Shown: piece by piece, positions 8,400-17,613 of the stretch | Position numbering within the stretch: the first letter of the stretch is position 1 | How the letters are laid out: each line of letters starts with the position of its first letter | Assembly (NCBI GenBank): GCA_902538855.1 | Contig: CACBGS010000001.1 | Coordinates: 50,001-97,369 of the forward strand | Direction of reading: 5' to 3' | From: an uncultured Coxiella sp. | GTDB lineage: Bacteria; Pseudomonadota; Gammaproteobacteria; Comchoanobacterales; Comchoanobacteraceae | DNA length: 47,369 nt | The notes under the pieces: generated by a model | Told to the model about the DNA's origin: nothing | The model's database searches: none | The model's input: the letters and a program-made list of their open reading frames with translations, nothing else | Program-made: the position numbers and the translations under genes

Positions 8400-10652
8400 A
8401 TGCATGAACCAAAAGCAATCACAGAAGCAATCAAGCGTTTAGAAAATTTTAAGATACAAGATAAGACTGTGTTTTCTGCTAATTATAATAATTTTAAATC
8501 ATGGTATGCAGACGCAAAAACAAATTGTCGCTTTGATGATCTTAATATTACTATACCATCACAAATCAATTTGATTTTAACTCATAGACCTGATTTTGTA
8601 TCTCAAATAGAGCCTTATGATGAGAATTTTGTTGCGTACTGCTATTATGCGATTAGTAAAGATTCGTCTATTTTTAATTTACTTAGTACTAAGCAAAAAC
8701 TAGCTTTGTTAGCAGGTAAAGATGATAATTCTACATTAGATAATATACTGGCTTTACTCAAGCATAGACCAGGATTGATTGATAATAGCGAATTTATTAA
8801 ATTTTTTAGAGAAAAACATATGTTTATATCTCAGAATGCGTTAAATAACTATATGCCTGAATCTTTTCAAGATAGATACTGGTTACAGCAGTTGTTTCCG
8901 GATGAAGAGAAGAAGCAATATCAAGAGGAACTAAAAAATGTTTTAGATGATTTATCAGTTGAGAGTGTTACCTTTAAAGACTTTCAAGATAATGATCGTG
9001 CTCAAATTAATCATAAGGTATTAGCTGCTGTATATAAAGATATAAAAGAAAATTCAGCGGCAATTATTGAAAAAATAGGAACAGGTAAAACTGCAGCTGT
9101 GAGTAGACTTGGTAAGCAGGAACATAAAAAAGACGATGAAGACATTCGTATTAAGGGTAAACATACTCCTTATTCATATATGATTACACCAGAGGGTAAA
9201 TTGATTATTACGCCAAAAAGAAAAAAAGCCAATATGGAAGATAATGAAAAGATGGAGCATCGTAAGTTTGAAGGAGCTTTTAAAAAAGTTGAGCTTGCAT
9301 ACGAGATTGATCTTACGCAAGCAAAACACGAGGTTGTACCAAAAGCAATTGCTTGGCCTAATATTGATTTTGATGACATTGAAGAACCGAAAGATATAAA
9401 ATATGCTGTAGCAAGAATAGAATCTGTGCAAAATGAGTATAGTAGAAATAATGTATCGGAAGTTGTAAGAGTTAATATGCGGCCTAACGAAGATAAACTA
9501 GGTTCTGATTTTGGTACTTTCTTCTTAATGGACAGACTGCCTTTAGACTTGAGTGAAGCTGATATATCAAGCTCAACTGATGAACAATTAAGGTTTTGTT
9601 TGTTGCAACTGGTGGAGAGGCAAGTTGCCGGAGTACCTGTATTGGATGCTAAGAGTGAAAATGTCTCAGCACCTGGTGTAGATGGTTCTACAACTGAATT
9701 CTTTGATATTAATTACGATACAACTATAGCTGAGGATGGTAGCATTATTGTGAATCATGTTGTATTTACTCCTGATGCCTCGCTTCCTGCATGTGTTGCT
9801 TTTAAACCAGCAGAAGATGATAATCGTCGACTCGTTGGGGCACTGTCACTTTCTGTGTTTCAGAATAAAATAAACACCACTGAAGGTAGAAATGAAATTG
9901 TTAATTTTAGTACCTTTGCAGCCTTAGATATTCTCGCTGAGATCTATCTTAAGAGAAAAAATGATGCTGTCAATAAAGTGTTTAAAGGATATAGAGATGA
10001 TGTTGAGGAATCAGCGCGTTCGCAATCTGTTTTGACGTTACAAAATATAATTGAAAATAAGTATCCTAGTTTGAAAGATTTTGTAGAATATCCCCATGCT
10101 GGGGTTGATCCTGTTCCTACAATTGCTAAATTTTTGCATAATCTTCCTGAGGGTCACAGAAATTTTTCTATGTGTGCGGATTTAATAACGCAATCCCAAT
10201 CAGAAAATTTCTTAGCAGCATATATGTGCGCTCTTAGCCTATCGCAAAATTGTAGCAAGTACAAAGATTATCGTAAAAGATCTGTGAATACTCCAGTAAA
10301 AATTCTGGATTTAAGTGAGTATATTAGGGATTTACGTCAAACAGATAAAAGACAAAGACATATAGCTAAAATTAATATACAACTTAAGTTAGAGACAGTG
10401 GGAAGTAATAATGAAAAAATTTTTTGCAGTGATGTAAGTAAATTGCTAAAAGGGTTAGCGCAGAATATTGTGGGCCAAAGTTATAGTTATAGTGATAAAT
10501 CAAAAGAGATAATAGGAATATTAAAATCTTTAAGTGATAAGAATCTTATTCTTGGATCTAATAATGAGCTTGCTGAAATAAAGCGTAACATTAAATCTGC
10601 TTTGCCTTATAGTGCGGAGAATAATCCCACTAGCCCTAGACTTGGAAGATAA
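8400..10652 (+). CDS. Kinase-like effector paralogue 1
   Basis: The product has 750 residues and is the first of three tandem paralogues. The N-terminal part has two related segments, HRPDFVSQI (62-70) and HRPGLI (122-127). A conserved core follows: YSYMITPEGKLIITPK (about 260), then GAFKKVELAYEI (from 292), AIAWPNI (316-322), FGTFFLMDRLPLDL, and VLDAKSENV with D416, K418 and N421, then FFDI with D436. D-x-K-x-x-N, followed about 20 residues later by a hydrophobic-F-D, is the catalytic-loop and metal-binding pattern of protein kinases. GAFKKV resembles the glycine-rich loop. The usual beta-3 lysine is not visible; K295 sits in the glycine loop, as in WNK kinases. Kinase activity is inference. 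The C-terminal 250 residues are unrecognised. Confidence 0.65.
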   Translation: MHEPKAITEAIKRLENFKIQDKTVFSANYNNFKSWYADAKTNCRFDDLNITIPSQINLILTHRPDFVSQIEPYDENFVAYCYYAISKDSSIFNLLSTKQKLALLAGKDDNSTLDNILALLKHRPGLIDNSEFIKFFREKHMFISQNALNNYMPESFQDRYWLQQLFPDEEKKQYQEELKNVLDDLSVESVTFKDFQDNDRAQINHKVLAAVYKDIKENSAAIIEKIGTGKTAAVSRLGKQEHKKDDEDIRIKGKHTPYSYMITPEGKLIITPKRKKANMEDNEKMEHRKFEGAFKKVELAYEIDLTQAKHEVVPKAIAWPNIDFDDIEEPKDIKYAVARIESVQNEYSRNNVSEVVRVNMRPNEDKLGSDFGTFFLMDRLPLDLSEADISSSTDEQLRFCLLQLVERQVAGVPVLDAKSENVSAPGVDGSTTEFFDINYDTTIAEDGSIIVNHVVFTPDASLPACVAFKPAEDDNRRLVGALSLSVFQNKINTTEGRNEIVNFSTFAALDILAEIYLKRKNDAVNKVFKGYRDDVEESARSQSVLTLQNIIENKYPSLKDFVEYPHAGVDPVPTIAKFLHNLPEGHRNFSMCADLITQSQSENFLAAYMCALSLSQNCSKYKDYRKRSVNTPVKILDLSEYIRDLRQTDKRQRHIAKINIQLKLETVGSNNEKIFCSDVSKLLKGLAQNIVGQSYSYSDKSKEIIGILKSLSDKNLILGSNNELAEIKRNIKSALPYSAENNPTSPRLGR

Positions 10653-10678
10653 TAATATTTCGTAATTTTTTTCATATT

Positions 10679-10688
10679 TGTGCTATAC
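10679..10688 (+). promoter_or_regulatory. Effector-type promoter box (TGTGCTATAC)
   Basis: TGTGCTATAC starts 44 nt before the ATG at 10723, so paralogue 2 probably has its own promoter, 26 nt after the stop of paralogue 1. No good -35 hexamer is visible. Confidence 0.6.
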
Positions 10689-10722
10689 CTTTAATAGGTA
10701 AGTGAACTAGGGTAGCATAGTT

Positions 10723-12975
10723 ATGTATCCAATTGGCGATAAAAAAATTTTTCAGTGGAATAATGCTGATTTTACTGAGTGGTTTAGCAAGCTTCTGAAT
10801 AAAGATATAAAAGAAGAATCCTTACAATTTGTGTTAACTTTTAGACCTGACTTTATTACGCAGATTGCAGCTGACGAACCGTGCTTTGTACCATGTTTTG
10901 ATTATGCCTTAAGTAGGAATGGTAATGTGGTTAATGATCTTAGTGATGCACAGATTAAAGTTGTTATTCAGGGAATGAATACTGAATCTACGCTTATGAA
11001 TATAAGAGTTTTGCTAAAGCAAAGACCTAGTTTAATGTATGGAGAGCGTTTAAAGAAGTTTCTTGATGATAATCAGAAAGATTTGTTTACAGGTGATGCC
11101 CCAGAATATCTTGCTAAGTTAAGTCTGGAGGATTTATATAGGTTAAAAAGTGTTGTGCCAGCAACCTATTGTGTAGCAATTGATAAGGCTTATGAAACAA
11201 AACTTGAAAATTTATTTCCTCAAGCTGACCCCTTAGCTATTGGTACAGTTGCACTTTTAGATGCTAAGCAGATTCTTAATCAGTCTTACCGTTTGTCAAA
11301 AGAAGATAAACAGCAGATTAATCAGGACGTTCTGCAGGAAATATTAGCAGAGGTTAATGAAAGAAAAGATGAAATAGTTCAAAATATAAAAAATATTGGT
11401 TCTGTACAAGTTGATAAAAAAGGTAAAACAACAAATAAGAAAGGTATTCAAAAAACTATAAAAGGAAAAAGAACCCCTTATTCTTTTATTATTACACCAG
11501 AGGGTAAATTGATTATTACGCCAAAAAGTAAAAAAGCTGATATGTCAGATAATAAAAAGATGGAGCATCGTAAGTTTAAAGGATCTTATAAAAAAGTTGA
11601 ATTAGCCTATCAAATAGATCTTACAGCATATATGCCTATAGTAGAACCTGTTGCTGTGGTATGGCCTAATATTATTAACTATGAAGATAGCGCATCAAAT
11701 ATACCCTTAGCAACGGCATTAGCTCAGATTGAATCTGATTATTATAATGCAGATGTAAGTGAGGCTATCTATGGTAATGTGCGGGAGCCCAAAAAGAATA
11801 CTGGTATAGTGCAGGAGGATACTCTAGGTAAGTATTTTGTTGTTAGTCGTCAGCCACTAGATCTATTAGTAACACTTGGTCAGCAAAAAGATAATTTGTC
11901 GACTGAAGCGCTATGTAAAAGTATTTTTTCAGATATTATTGCAAACCAAGCAGCTGGTGTACCAGTATTGGATTCAAAAATCGAGAACATGACTTATTTT
12001 AGTTCGGACTCTCCCGCTAGGCTATTTGATGTAACATTAATTACTGAAAGAGCTGATGATGGCCAATTAACTGTTCTTGATAACCCTATGACTCCAGGTT
12101 TTTCTATGCCACTTACGGTTAAAGAAAGTGGTATAAGTGAGGACTTCATATTTGATGAGGGCAAAGGCTATACCCAAACTGATATGCGTTATTCATTGGC
12201 AGCATACAGTTCAATAATTTCACAGAACTCGCAAGCTTTAGTTAACTATAGTACCTATGCCGCATTGATGATGTTGATTGATTTAGCTAATGTCAAACAT
12301 CTTTTTGTAACAGATGATATTCTACAAAATGAGGATTTTCTTAAAATGGTAAAGGATGACATACTCAAAATGACAATGTTTGCTGGTCGAGATGTTAAGA
12401 GAATTCGAAATAAACAGACAAATACTACTGATCAATGCGATTTTAGATTTGACCATATGCCTTCTCTTGCTGAGTATCTATCCACTACTAAATTTAAAGA
12501 TCAGTGTATTGCTGAATACTTTGGTATAAAATTTAAAAACCCTGCAAGTTTGCAAACAGACATGCTGGCTTATAACTTAAGGCTTAATACACTCAATGCC
12601 AGTACTATAGGTGATCGAAAATTACTTAAGGATGTGCAGATTATATCCTTGGCAGATATGATAAAGAAACTTGAATCTAAAGGGTCTGGAGTTCGCAAAG
12701 CTGTAAAGGTTGAAATTTTAAAGAAACTTAATGCTGTTCTTGAATCTGATCAACCTCAGCGTAGAATTAGCAATGTTGATCTAACAAATCTGTTAGATAA
12801 ACTCAAACAAACTAGTAAGCAGAAAGATGATTCTAAAGGCCCAAAATCTTTGACCAAGCTTATCAATGGTAGAGTTGCGCTATTGCGTAAACAAAATATG
12901 ATAGTACCAGATGATGTTAAACCAAAAAATGACTCTTTTATCTATTCACCTATGCATAAAAGGTCTAGTAAATAA
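10723..12975 (+). CDS. Kinase-like effector paralogue 2
   Basis: The product has 750 residues and is collinear with the gene before it. It has FRPDFITQI and QRPSLM in the N-terminal part, YSFIITPEGKLIITPK, GSYKKVELAYQI (G287, K290, K291), VVWPNI (W314), YFVVSRQPLDLL, then VLDSKIENM with D417, K419 and N422 and LFDV with D436. The D-x-K-x-x-N motif is kept although the surrounding residues differ, which argues that it is functional. A 38-nt stretch (11491-11528) is identical to 9183-9220 in paralogue 1. The last residues (YSPMHKRSSK) are polar and basic. As in paralogue 1, the kinase-like reading rests on motif order and needs a structural test. Confidence 0.65.
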   Translation: MYPIGDKKIFQWNNADFTEWFSKLLNKDIKEESLQFVLTFRPDFITQIAADEPCFVPCFDYALSRNGNVVNDLSDAQIKVVIQGMNTESTLMNIRVLLKQRPSLMYGERLKKFLDDNQKDLFTGDAPEYLAKLSLEDLYRLKSVVPATYCVAIDKAYETKLENLFPQADPLAIGTVALLDAKQILNQSYRLSKEDKQQINQDVLQEILAEVNERKDEIVQNIKNIGSVQVDKKGKTTNKKGIQKTIKGKRTPYSFIITPEGKLIITPKSKKADMSDNKKMEHRKFKGSYKKVELAYQIDLTAYMPIVEPVAVVWPNIINYEDSASNIPLATALAQIESDYYNADVSEAIYGNVREPKKNTGIVQEDTLGKYFVVSRQPLDLLVTLGQQKDNLSTEALCKSIFSDIIANQAAGVPVLDSKIENMTYFSSDSPARLFDVTLITERADDGQLTVLDNPMTPGFSMPLTVKESGISEDFIFDEGKGYTQTDMRYSLAAYSSIISQNSQALVNYSTYAALMMLIDLANVKHLFVTDDILQNEDFLKMVKDDILKMTMFAGRDVKRIRNKQTNTTDQCDFRFDHMPSLAEYLSTTKFKDQCIAEYFGIKFKNPASLQTDMLAYNLRLNTLNASTIGDRKLLKDVQIISLADMIKKLESKGSGVRKAVKVEILKKLNAVLESDQPQRRISNVDLTNLLDKLKQTSKQKDDSKGPKSLTKLINGRVALLRKQNMIVPDDVKPKNDSFIYSPMHKRSSK

Positions 12976-13049
12976 GCTTGTATTTGTTGTTGAATTCAAG
13001 AGGGTAGAACTATGTATTACAAAAATAATACTAATAGAGGTTGTGGATT

Positions 13050-15053
13050 ATGAAGCCATCAATATTTAAGATAAATGATAAATATCTATTTCAATTAAAT
13101 TATGTTGATTTTCGTCAGTGGTATCAAAGTTTGCCAGTAGCAGACAGAGTAATTAACAAATTTCCTATGTGTAATATGCTCACTAGTAGACCTGATATGA
13201 TTTCGCAGATAGCTCACGATGATCCAAATTTTATTAAGTTTTATGATTATGCTATTTCTCAGGATGGTAGTATTTTTGAAGCATTAAGTGACGAGCAGAT
13301 TAATAAATTAGTGATGGGTAGCTCACCACAAGCCACGCTCAATAATATACTAGCACTTATTGAACAAAGACCTTCTTTACTGACAAGTACTAGACTTGAA
13401 GAATTTCTTGAAAATAATTTCGCTACTTTTGTTGATAGTATAGCTTCTAATGATCTAACTAATTTTTCTTGTCAGGATATATATATCATAAAGTCTTTAT
13501 TTAAAAAGCATGAAGGTGCTCTTGATGATGTGTATAAGGACAGGCTTGATAATATTTTGCCTCGTGTAATACCAGAATCGATAGAAAAGCCAGTAAACAC
13601 TTTTACTGAGGCAGATCAGCAACAAATTCCAGGGGTTGTTTTAAGTATGCTATTCAAAGATGTGCTTGCAAATCGTGAGTATATTAAAGAAAAATTGTGT
13701 GCTGGTATGACAGCAGCTGTGAGTAGAAAGGATAAGCAGACACATAAAAAAGGAGATGGTGATTTACGTATTCAGGGTATACATACTCTTTATTCATATA
13801 TGATTACGCCACAGGGTAAACTTATTATCACGCCGAAGCGTAAAATGGTAAAAGATAATAAAGGAATGAAGTATCCACCTGGTGTGCGGAAGTTCTCTGG
13901 GGCACTAAAAAAAGTTGAACTTGCTTATGAAATTAATTTGAATGAGCAGCCACTTAAAATATCATCAAAAGCTGTTGCATGGCCTAATATTGCCTATGAT
14001 AGTGCTACTGATCAGGATGTAGTGGCGGCTCTTGATGGTATTAATCAAGACTATAGTACATCTAATGTTGCTGATGCAGAGCTATGTAATATTCGGCGCT
14101 CTGATGATAAGTTTGGTGTGTTCTACTTAATGGATAGAAAGCCGCTTGATGTATATACGGTGATGAAAAAACCATCTGATTTAAGTGCTAAGCAACAAAT
14201 TAGTCAATTAGCGCCTATTATGGCTGCGGTTATTCAGGCGCAAGAAGCTGGTACGCCTATTTTTGATTTGAAAAGAGAGAATTGTTCAAGTACTGTTGGC
14301 GATAAGGATGCTGCAATGTTTGATGTTAAGGTGGATACTAAACGTGATGCTGATGGTAACCAAACAATCAATGTTAATAGCCTTACTTGGTCACCAGGTT
14401 TTTCTTTACCGCCTTTATGTGAAGAGGAGCCAACAGAACCATATAAGCAATTTTTTGATTCTTTACTTAAACAGCCGGAGGACAAAAAGATACAACAATA
14501 TATATCTTATAAAGAGTTCATCAATTCTGAGTTGTGTCCGCATGATGTTTTGTCTACATTAAGTACTTATGCTGTTGTGTTTATGTGTTATGAAACACTA
14601 CTTATTAAAAATGAAAACCCGGAATTACAAGCAAAATTAATAGAGGATATGTTGTATTTTTCTCAAGTTGTAGCTGATGAAGTTAATGGTACTCCTAGAT
14701 TTGGTCATTCAATTCCCTCATTATCAGAATATTTACGTTATAAAGTGAATATTAATAATTCTAAAAGATCTATGGCTGAGCATTTAGGGGTTGAAAATAT
14801 TTTTAATCCTGTAAAAGGGGTAAAGTCAGATTCTTCTACACTGCGAGTTATATCTGGTTTTCTTAGTAAAAATTATCAGCAGTGTGTTAAATCTCTGCAG
14901 CGTCGTCAATTAGTAAGGTCATCTAGTCGTGCTCAATTTATGCGGGCACTTGGTTGTCCGGCTAATTTGCCTACAAGCGTTATTTCAACACGTCAAGGTG
15001 GTTCTCCCGATAGCAAAAACAATGGTCCACATACACCTGGCAAATCTGTATAG
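13050..15053 (+). CDS. Kinase-like effector paralogue 3 (shorter)
   Basis: The product has 667 residues from the ATG at 13050, which has AGAGG at 13036-13040. A TTG at 13041 is in frame but directly abuts that site. It shares the family core: SRPDMISQI, EQRPSLL, YSYMITPQGKLIITPK, GALKKVELAYEI (G284, K287, K288), VAWPNIA (W311), FGVFYLMDRKPLDV, IFDLKRENC with D406, K408 and N411, and MFDV with D425. IFDLKREN is the closest of the three to the canonical HRDLKxEN catalytic loop. The segment after the core is shorter than in the other two. The C-terminus is polar (SPDSKNNGPHTPGKSV). Only a degenerate promoter box (AGAACTATGT at 13006-13015, 44 nt upstream of the ATG) is visible, so read-through from paralogue 2 is possible. 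Confidence 0.65.
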   Translation: MKPSIFKINDKYLFQLNYVDFRQWYQSLPVADRVINKFPMCNMLTSRPDMISQIAHDDPNFIKFYDYAISQDGSIFEALSDEQINKLVMGSSPQATLNNILALIEQRPSLLTSTRLEEFLENNFATFVDSIASNDLTNFSCQDIYIIKSLFKKHEGALDDVYKDRLDNILPRVIPESIEKPVNTFTEADQQQIPGVVLSMLFKDVLANREYIKEKLCAGMTAAVSRKDKQTHKKGDGDLRIQGIHTLYSYMITPQGKLIITPKRKMVKDNKGMKYPPGVRKFSGALKKVELAYEINLNEQPLKISSKAVAWPNIAYDSATDQDVVAALDGINQDYSTSNVADAELCNIRRSDDKFGVFYLMDRKPLDVYTVMKKPSDLSAKQQISQLAPIMAAVIQAQEAGTPIFDLKRENCSSTVGDKDAAMFDVKVDTKRDADGNQTINVNSLTWSPGFSLPPLCEEEPTEPYKQFFDSLLKQPEDKKIQQYISYKEFINSELCPHDVLSTLSTYAVVFMCYETLLIKNENPELQAKLIEDMLYFSQVVADEVNGTPRFGHSIPSLSEYLRYKVNINNSKRSMAEHLGVENIFNPVKGVKSDSSTLRVISGFLSKNYQQCVKSLQRRQLVRSSSRAQFMRALGCPANLPTSVISTRQGGSPDSKNNGPHTPGKSV

Positions 15054-15105
15054 TTTGTTGTGTTAAAGTTTTTGTGCTAATATTTTTTTTATTTGATTAT
15101 TTGTT

Positions 15106-15690
15106 ATGCATATTCAACCTGAGCTGCCATATGCGTATGATGCATTGGCGCCATATATTTCAGAAGAGACCATGCGTTATCATTACGCTAAACATCACAA
15201 AACATACTTTGATAAACTCAATGGACTTATAGCTAATACACCAGATGCTGATGTATCTTTGTTAGAGCTTATAAGATCTAAAGATGGGGCCGTTTTTAAT
15301 AATGCTGCGCAGGCTTGGAACCATATTCTCTACTGGGATAGTATGAGTCCGCAGTTTGATCAGCAGCCTCAAGGTGAGTGTATAGCGCTTATAGAGAGAG
15401 ACTTTGGTTCTGTTGCTGCTCTTAAAAAAGAATTTACGCAAGCTGCTTTAAACACTTTCGGTTCTGGCTGGGCTTGGTTGGTGATAAATGCACAAAAAAA
15501 ACTTGAAATTGTAAGTACTTCTAATGCGCATAATCCAATGGAACAGCCTGATTTAACTCCGGTTTTAGCTTGTGATGTGTGGGAGCATGCTTATTATATT
15601 GATACCCGTAATGATAGGGCTTCTTATTTGGAGCATTTTTGGAAAGTGTGTAATTGGCAAATGGTTGCCGCGAAGTTAAGTGATATCTAA
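15106..15690 (+). CDS. sodB: Iron superoxide dismutase
   Basis: The product (194 residues, full length for the family) converts superoxide to oxygen and hydrogen peroxide in the cytoplasm. The metal ligands are all visible: H26 in YHYAKHH, H73 in AQAWNHILYW, and D157 and H161 in DVWEHAYYID. The AQAWNH and FGSGWAWL signatures favour the iron type. The start is the ATG at 15106. TGTGCTAATATT 33 nt upstream looks like an extended -10 region and partly resembles the effector box. The stop codon abuts the stop codon of convergent lpoA with no base between them. It follows the kinase-like cluster but is an ordinary housekeeping gene. Confidence 0.95.
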   Translation: MHIQPELPYAYDALAPYISEETMRYHYAKHHKTYFDKLNGLIANTPDADVSLLELIRSKDGAVFNNAAQAWNHILYWDSMSPQFDQQPQGECIALIERDFGSVAALKKEFTQAALNTFGSGWAWLVINAQKKLEIVSTSNAHNPMEQPDLTPVLACDVWEHAYYIDTRNDRASYLEHFWKVCNWQMVAAKLSDI

Positions 15691-17565
15691 CTAAAGGGCG
15701 AGATTAAGTAATTCATTCCATTGTCTTTGGTTGTTATTACCTACTTTTGCTGCTTTTAGCCGGCCACGCTGATATGTCATAGGTTCAAGTTGACGCTTGA
15801 TATTCTGATGCGAATCAAGGTAAATGGTAGCGCCAGCTCCAGCTATGACATATGATGGCATGATTTGCCATAAGTAGCTGAGTTTAGTTATTAGATATGC
15901 ATCGATACCAAGTGCATTATAGCGGCTGTTTCTGGCAAATTCTTTGGGATTAAATTGCTGTATACTTTTTTGTATTTTTTGGCCAAAAGATAACTTTTTC
16001 TTTGTTATGGAACCACTGTCAAAGAAGATAATGCCATTGAGGTCTTTGTCTTTTTTGCTATCTGCAATGGGGTTTATAATAGAGGAGAAGCCAAAAATAG
16101 GTACATCATCAGCAAAGTGATAATGTAGCATGGGGTTTATTTGTCTAGCTTTTTCACTAGATGCAATAATAACAATATTATCAAAGTCAGTACGTCTTTC
16201 AGGCGAGAAACGTATTTTTTCATTGCTAATCTTGGTAAGTTGGCTGTAGTGGCTTTGGCTAGTACCAATACCTAATATATTGCTTATCTTGGCGTTAATA
16301 TTGCCGGTTGCTGCTGTGGTAGCCACAATACTGCCGCCATTATTAGTGAAATGCTTACTGAAATGTTCTAATGTTTTGGTATGATAAGACGAGTTGTCAT
16401 AAATTATTATTGTTTTTCTGTAACCTTGCTGTAGTATGCTCTTGGCTAGCTGTTTGGCTTCGTAGGCTGTTGCAATTGAGTAGCTGTGTAGTGTCTGTGG
16501 GTGCTGGTTTTCATCAATGCTGTTCAAGGCTAATGTGGGTATATTTAATTGTTCTAGCTGATTTAAGCTATCAACTTCTTCTTTTAAAACGGGGCCAATG
16601 TTGGCATCTGCGTTGAAGTTAATCGCTTGTTGTACACTACTGCTTATGTCTTCGCTGGTATTGATAATCTTAAGCTGTGTATTATGTGTATTCGTTGCAT
16701 AATATGAAGCTAGTATCCCATTTTCTATTGCAGCGCTGACATTTTTAGTATTCTTAGCTTTGGGAAGTAGAATGGCAATTCTCTCAGGCGGCTGTTGGAG
16801 GTCTTTAGTGTTTTTTAATAAGCTTTGTGCTGCATGGTTAGGATATTGTTCTTGCCACTGTTGTATTTGAGTGATTATGTTGTTTGGATTTTGGAATAAA
16901 TCAGGATTTTTATGCTGTAGTATAGTTGCTAGTGCAAGCCATCCTTGCGCATTACTGTCGATATCATTACTTAGAATAGGTTGTAAATGCTCTATATTTT
17001 CGTTTAATTCATGCCAGTATAATGTGCTGATGGTTTTGTGTAGTGCTGGTTCTTGTTCAGCTAGGTGTATTGCTCTTTGCATATGAAAGTTATATTTTTT
17101 GTATAATTGTTGGTTTTTCTTAGCATAGGCTTGTAGTAGGTGGTAGTAGGCTTCATTGCTGAGTATGCTTTGGTTATCTGGGTTTTGGTAGGCTGCATCT
17201 AACAAAAGACTGGCGCTTTGATATCTACTATTAAGTAAATGTATATGTGCAGAGAGCAGTTGCTCTTGTAGCTGTGTTGTTACAGCCTGGTCATCGTTAC
17301 TTACTTTGGTTATTTTGGCAGCTATATTGGGACGATTGTTTTTGATTAAATGTCTGGCAAGGCGAATGCGATAATCATGTTTGTGCTCAGTATTCGCATT
17401 ATGTAATTGATAAACTTGTTCATCTGCATGCTTAGGTAGAGGCTGTAGTGTATGTGGCTCGGCAAAGAGTTTGTTGGAATGTCCAGCTTGTTTTGGTGCT
17501 TGGCACTGGGCTAGAGCAAGCATGAGAAAAATAATTAGCGTCAAACGCTTGAGGTGATAGGGCAT
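15691..17565 (-). CDS. lpoA: Penicillin-binding protein activator LpoA (LppC-type lipoprotein)
   Basis: The product has 624 residues. It begins with a lipoprotein signal (charged start, hydrophobic core, LALAQC, Cys21); Gln at -1 of the lipobox is unusual. The N-terminal half is a helical TPR-like region. The C-terminal half (from about residue 265, RIAILLPKAKNTKNVSAAI) is the periplasmic-binding-protein-like LppC domain. LpoA sits in the outer membrane and stimulates PBP1A in peptidoglycan synthesis. The divergent arrangement with rsmI matches that of other gammaproteobacteria (E. coli yraM/yraL), which supports the call. It ends flush with sodB. Confidence 0.9.
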   Translation of the reverse strand: MPYHLKRLTLIIFLMLALAQCQAPKQAGHSNKLFAEPHTLQPLPKHADEQVYQLHNANTEHKHDYRIRLARHLIKNNRPNIAAKITKVSNDDQAVTTQLQEQLLSAHIHLLNSRYQSASLLLDAAYQNPDNQSILSNEAYYHLLQAYAKKNQQLYKKYNFHMQRAIHLAEQEPALHKTISTLYWHELNENIEHLQPILSNDIDSNAQGWLALATILQHKNPDLFQNPNNIITQIQQWQEQYPNHAAQSLLKNTKDLQQPPERIAILLPKAKNTKNVSAAIENGILASYYATNTHNTQLKIINTSEDISSSVQQAINFNADANIGPVLKEEVDSLNQLEQLNIPTLALNSIDENQHPQTLHSYSIATAYEAKQLAKSILQQGYRKTIIIYDNSSYHTKTLEHFSKHFTNNGGSIVATTAATGNINAKISNILGIGTSQSHYSQLTKISNEKIRFSPERRTDFDNIVIIASSEKARQINPMLHYHFADDVPIFGFSSIINPIADSKKDKDLNGIIFFDSGSITKKKLSFGQKIQKSIQQFNPKEFARNSRYNALGIDAYLITKLSYLWQIMPSYVIAGAGATIYLDSHQNIKRQLEPMTYQRGRLKAAKVGNNNQRQWNELLNLAL

Positions 17566-17579
17566 GTGCGTTTATTGTA

Positions 17580-17598
17580 TAAGCAATCTTATTGCTTA
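17580..17598. repeat. Inverted repeat between divergent lpoA and rsmI
   Basis: TAAGCAAT and ATTGCTTA form a perfect 8-bp inverted repeat around CTT, in the 48-nt gap between lpoA and rsmI. It could be an operator for the divergent pair or part of the rsmI leader; it has no T-run. Confidence 0.4.
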
Positions 17599-17613
17599 AT
17601 GTAAGGAAATAAA

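Noticed and set aside
15073-15082. TGTGCTAATA upstream of sodB as a member of the effector promoter set
   Set aside because: An extra A breaks the CTATAA core and sodB is a housekeeping gene; it reads better as an ordinary extended -10 region.
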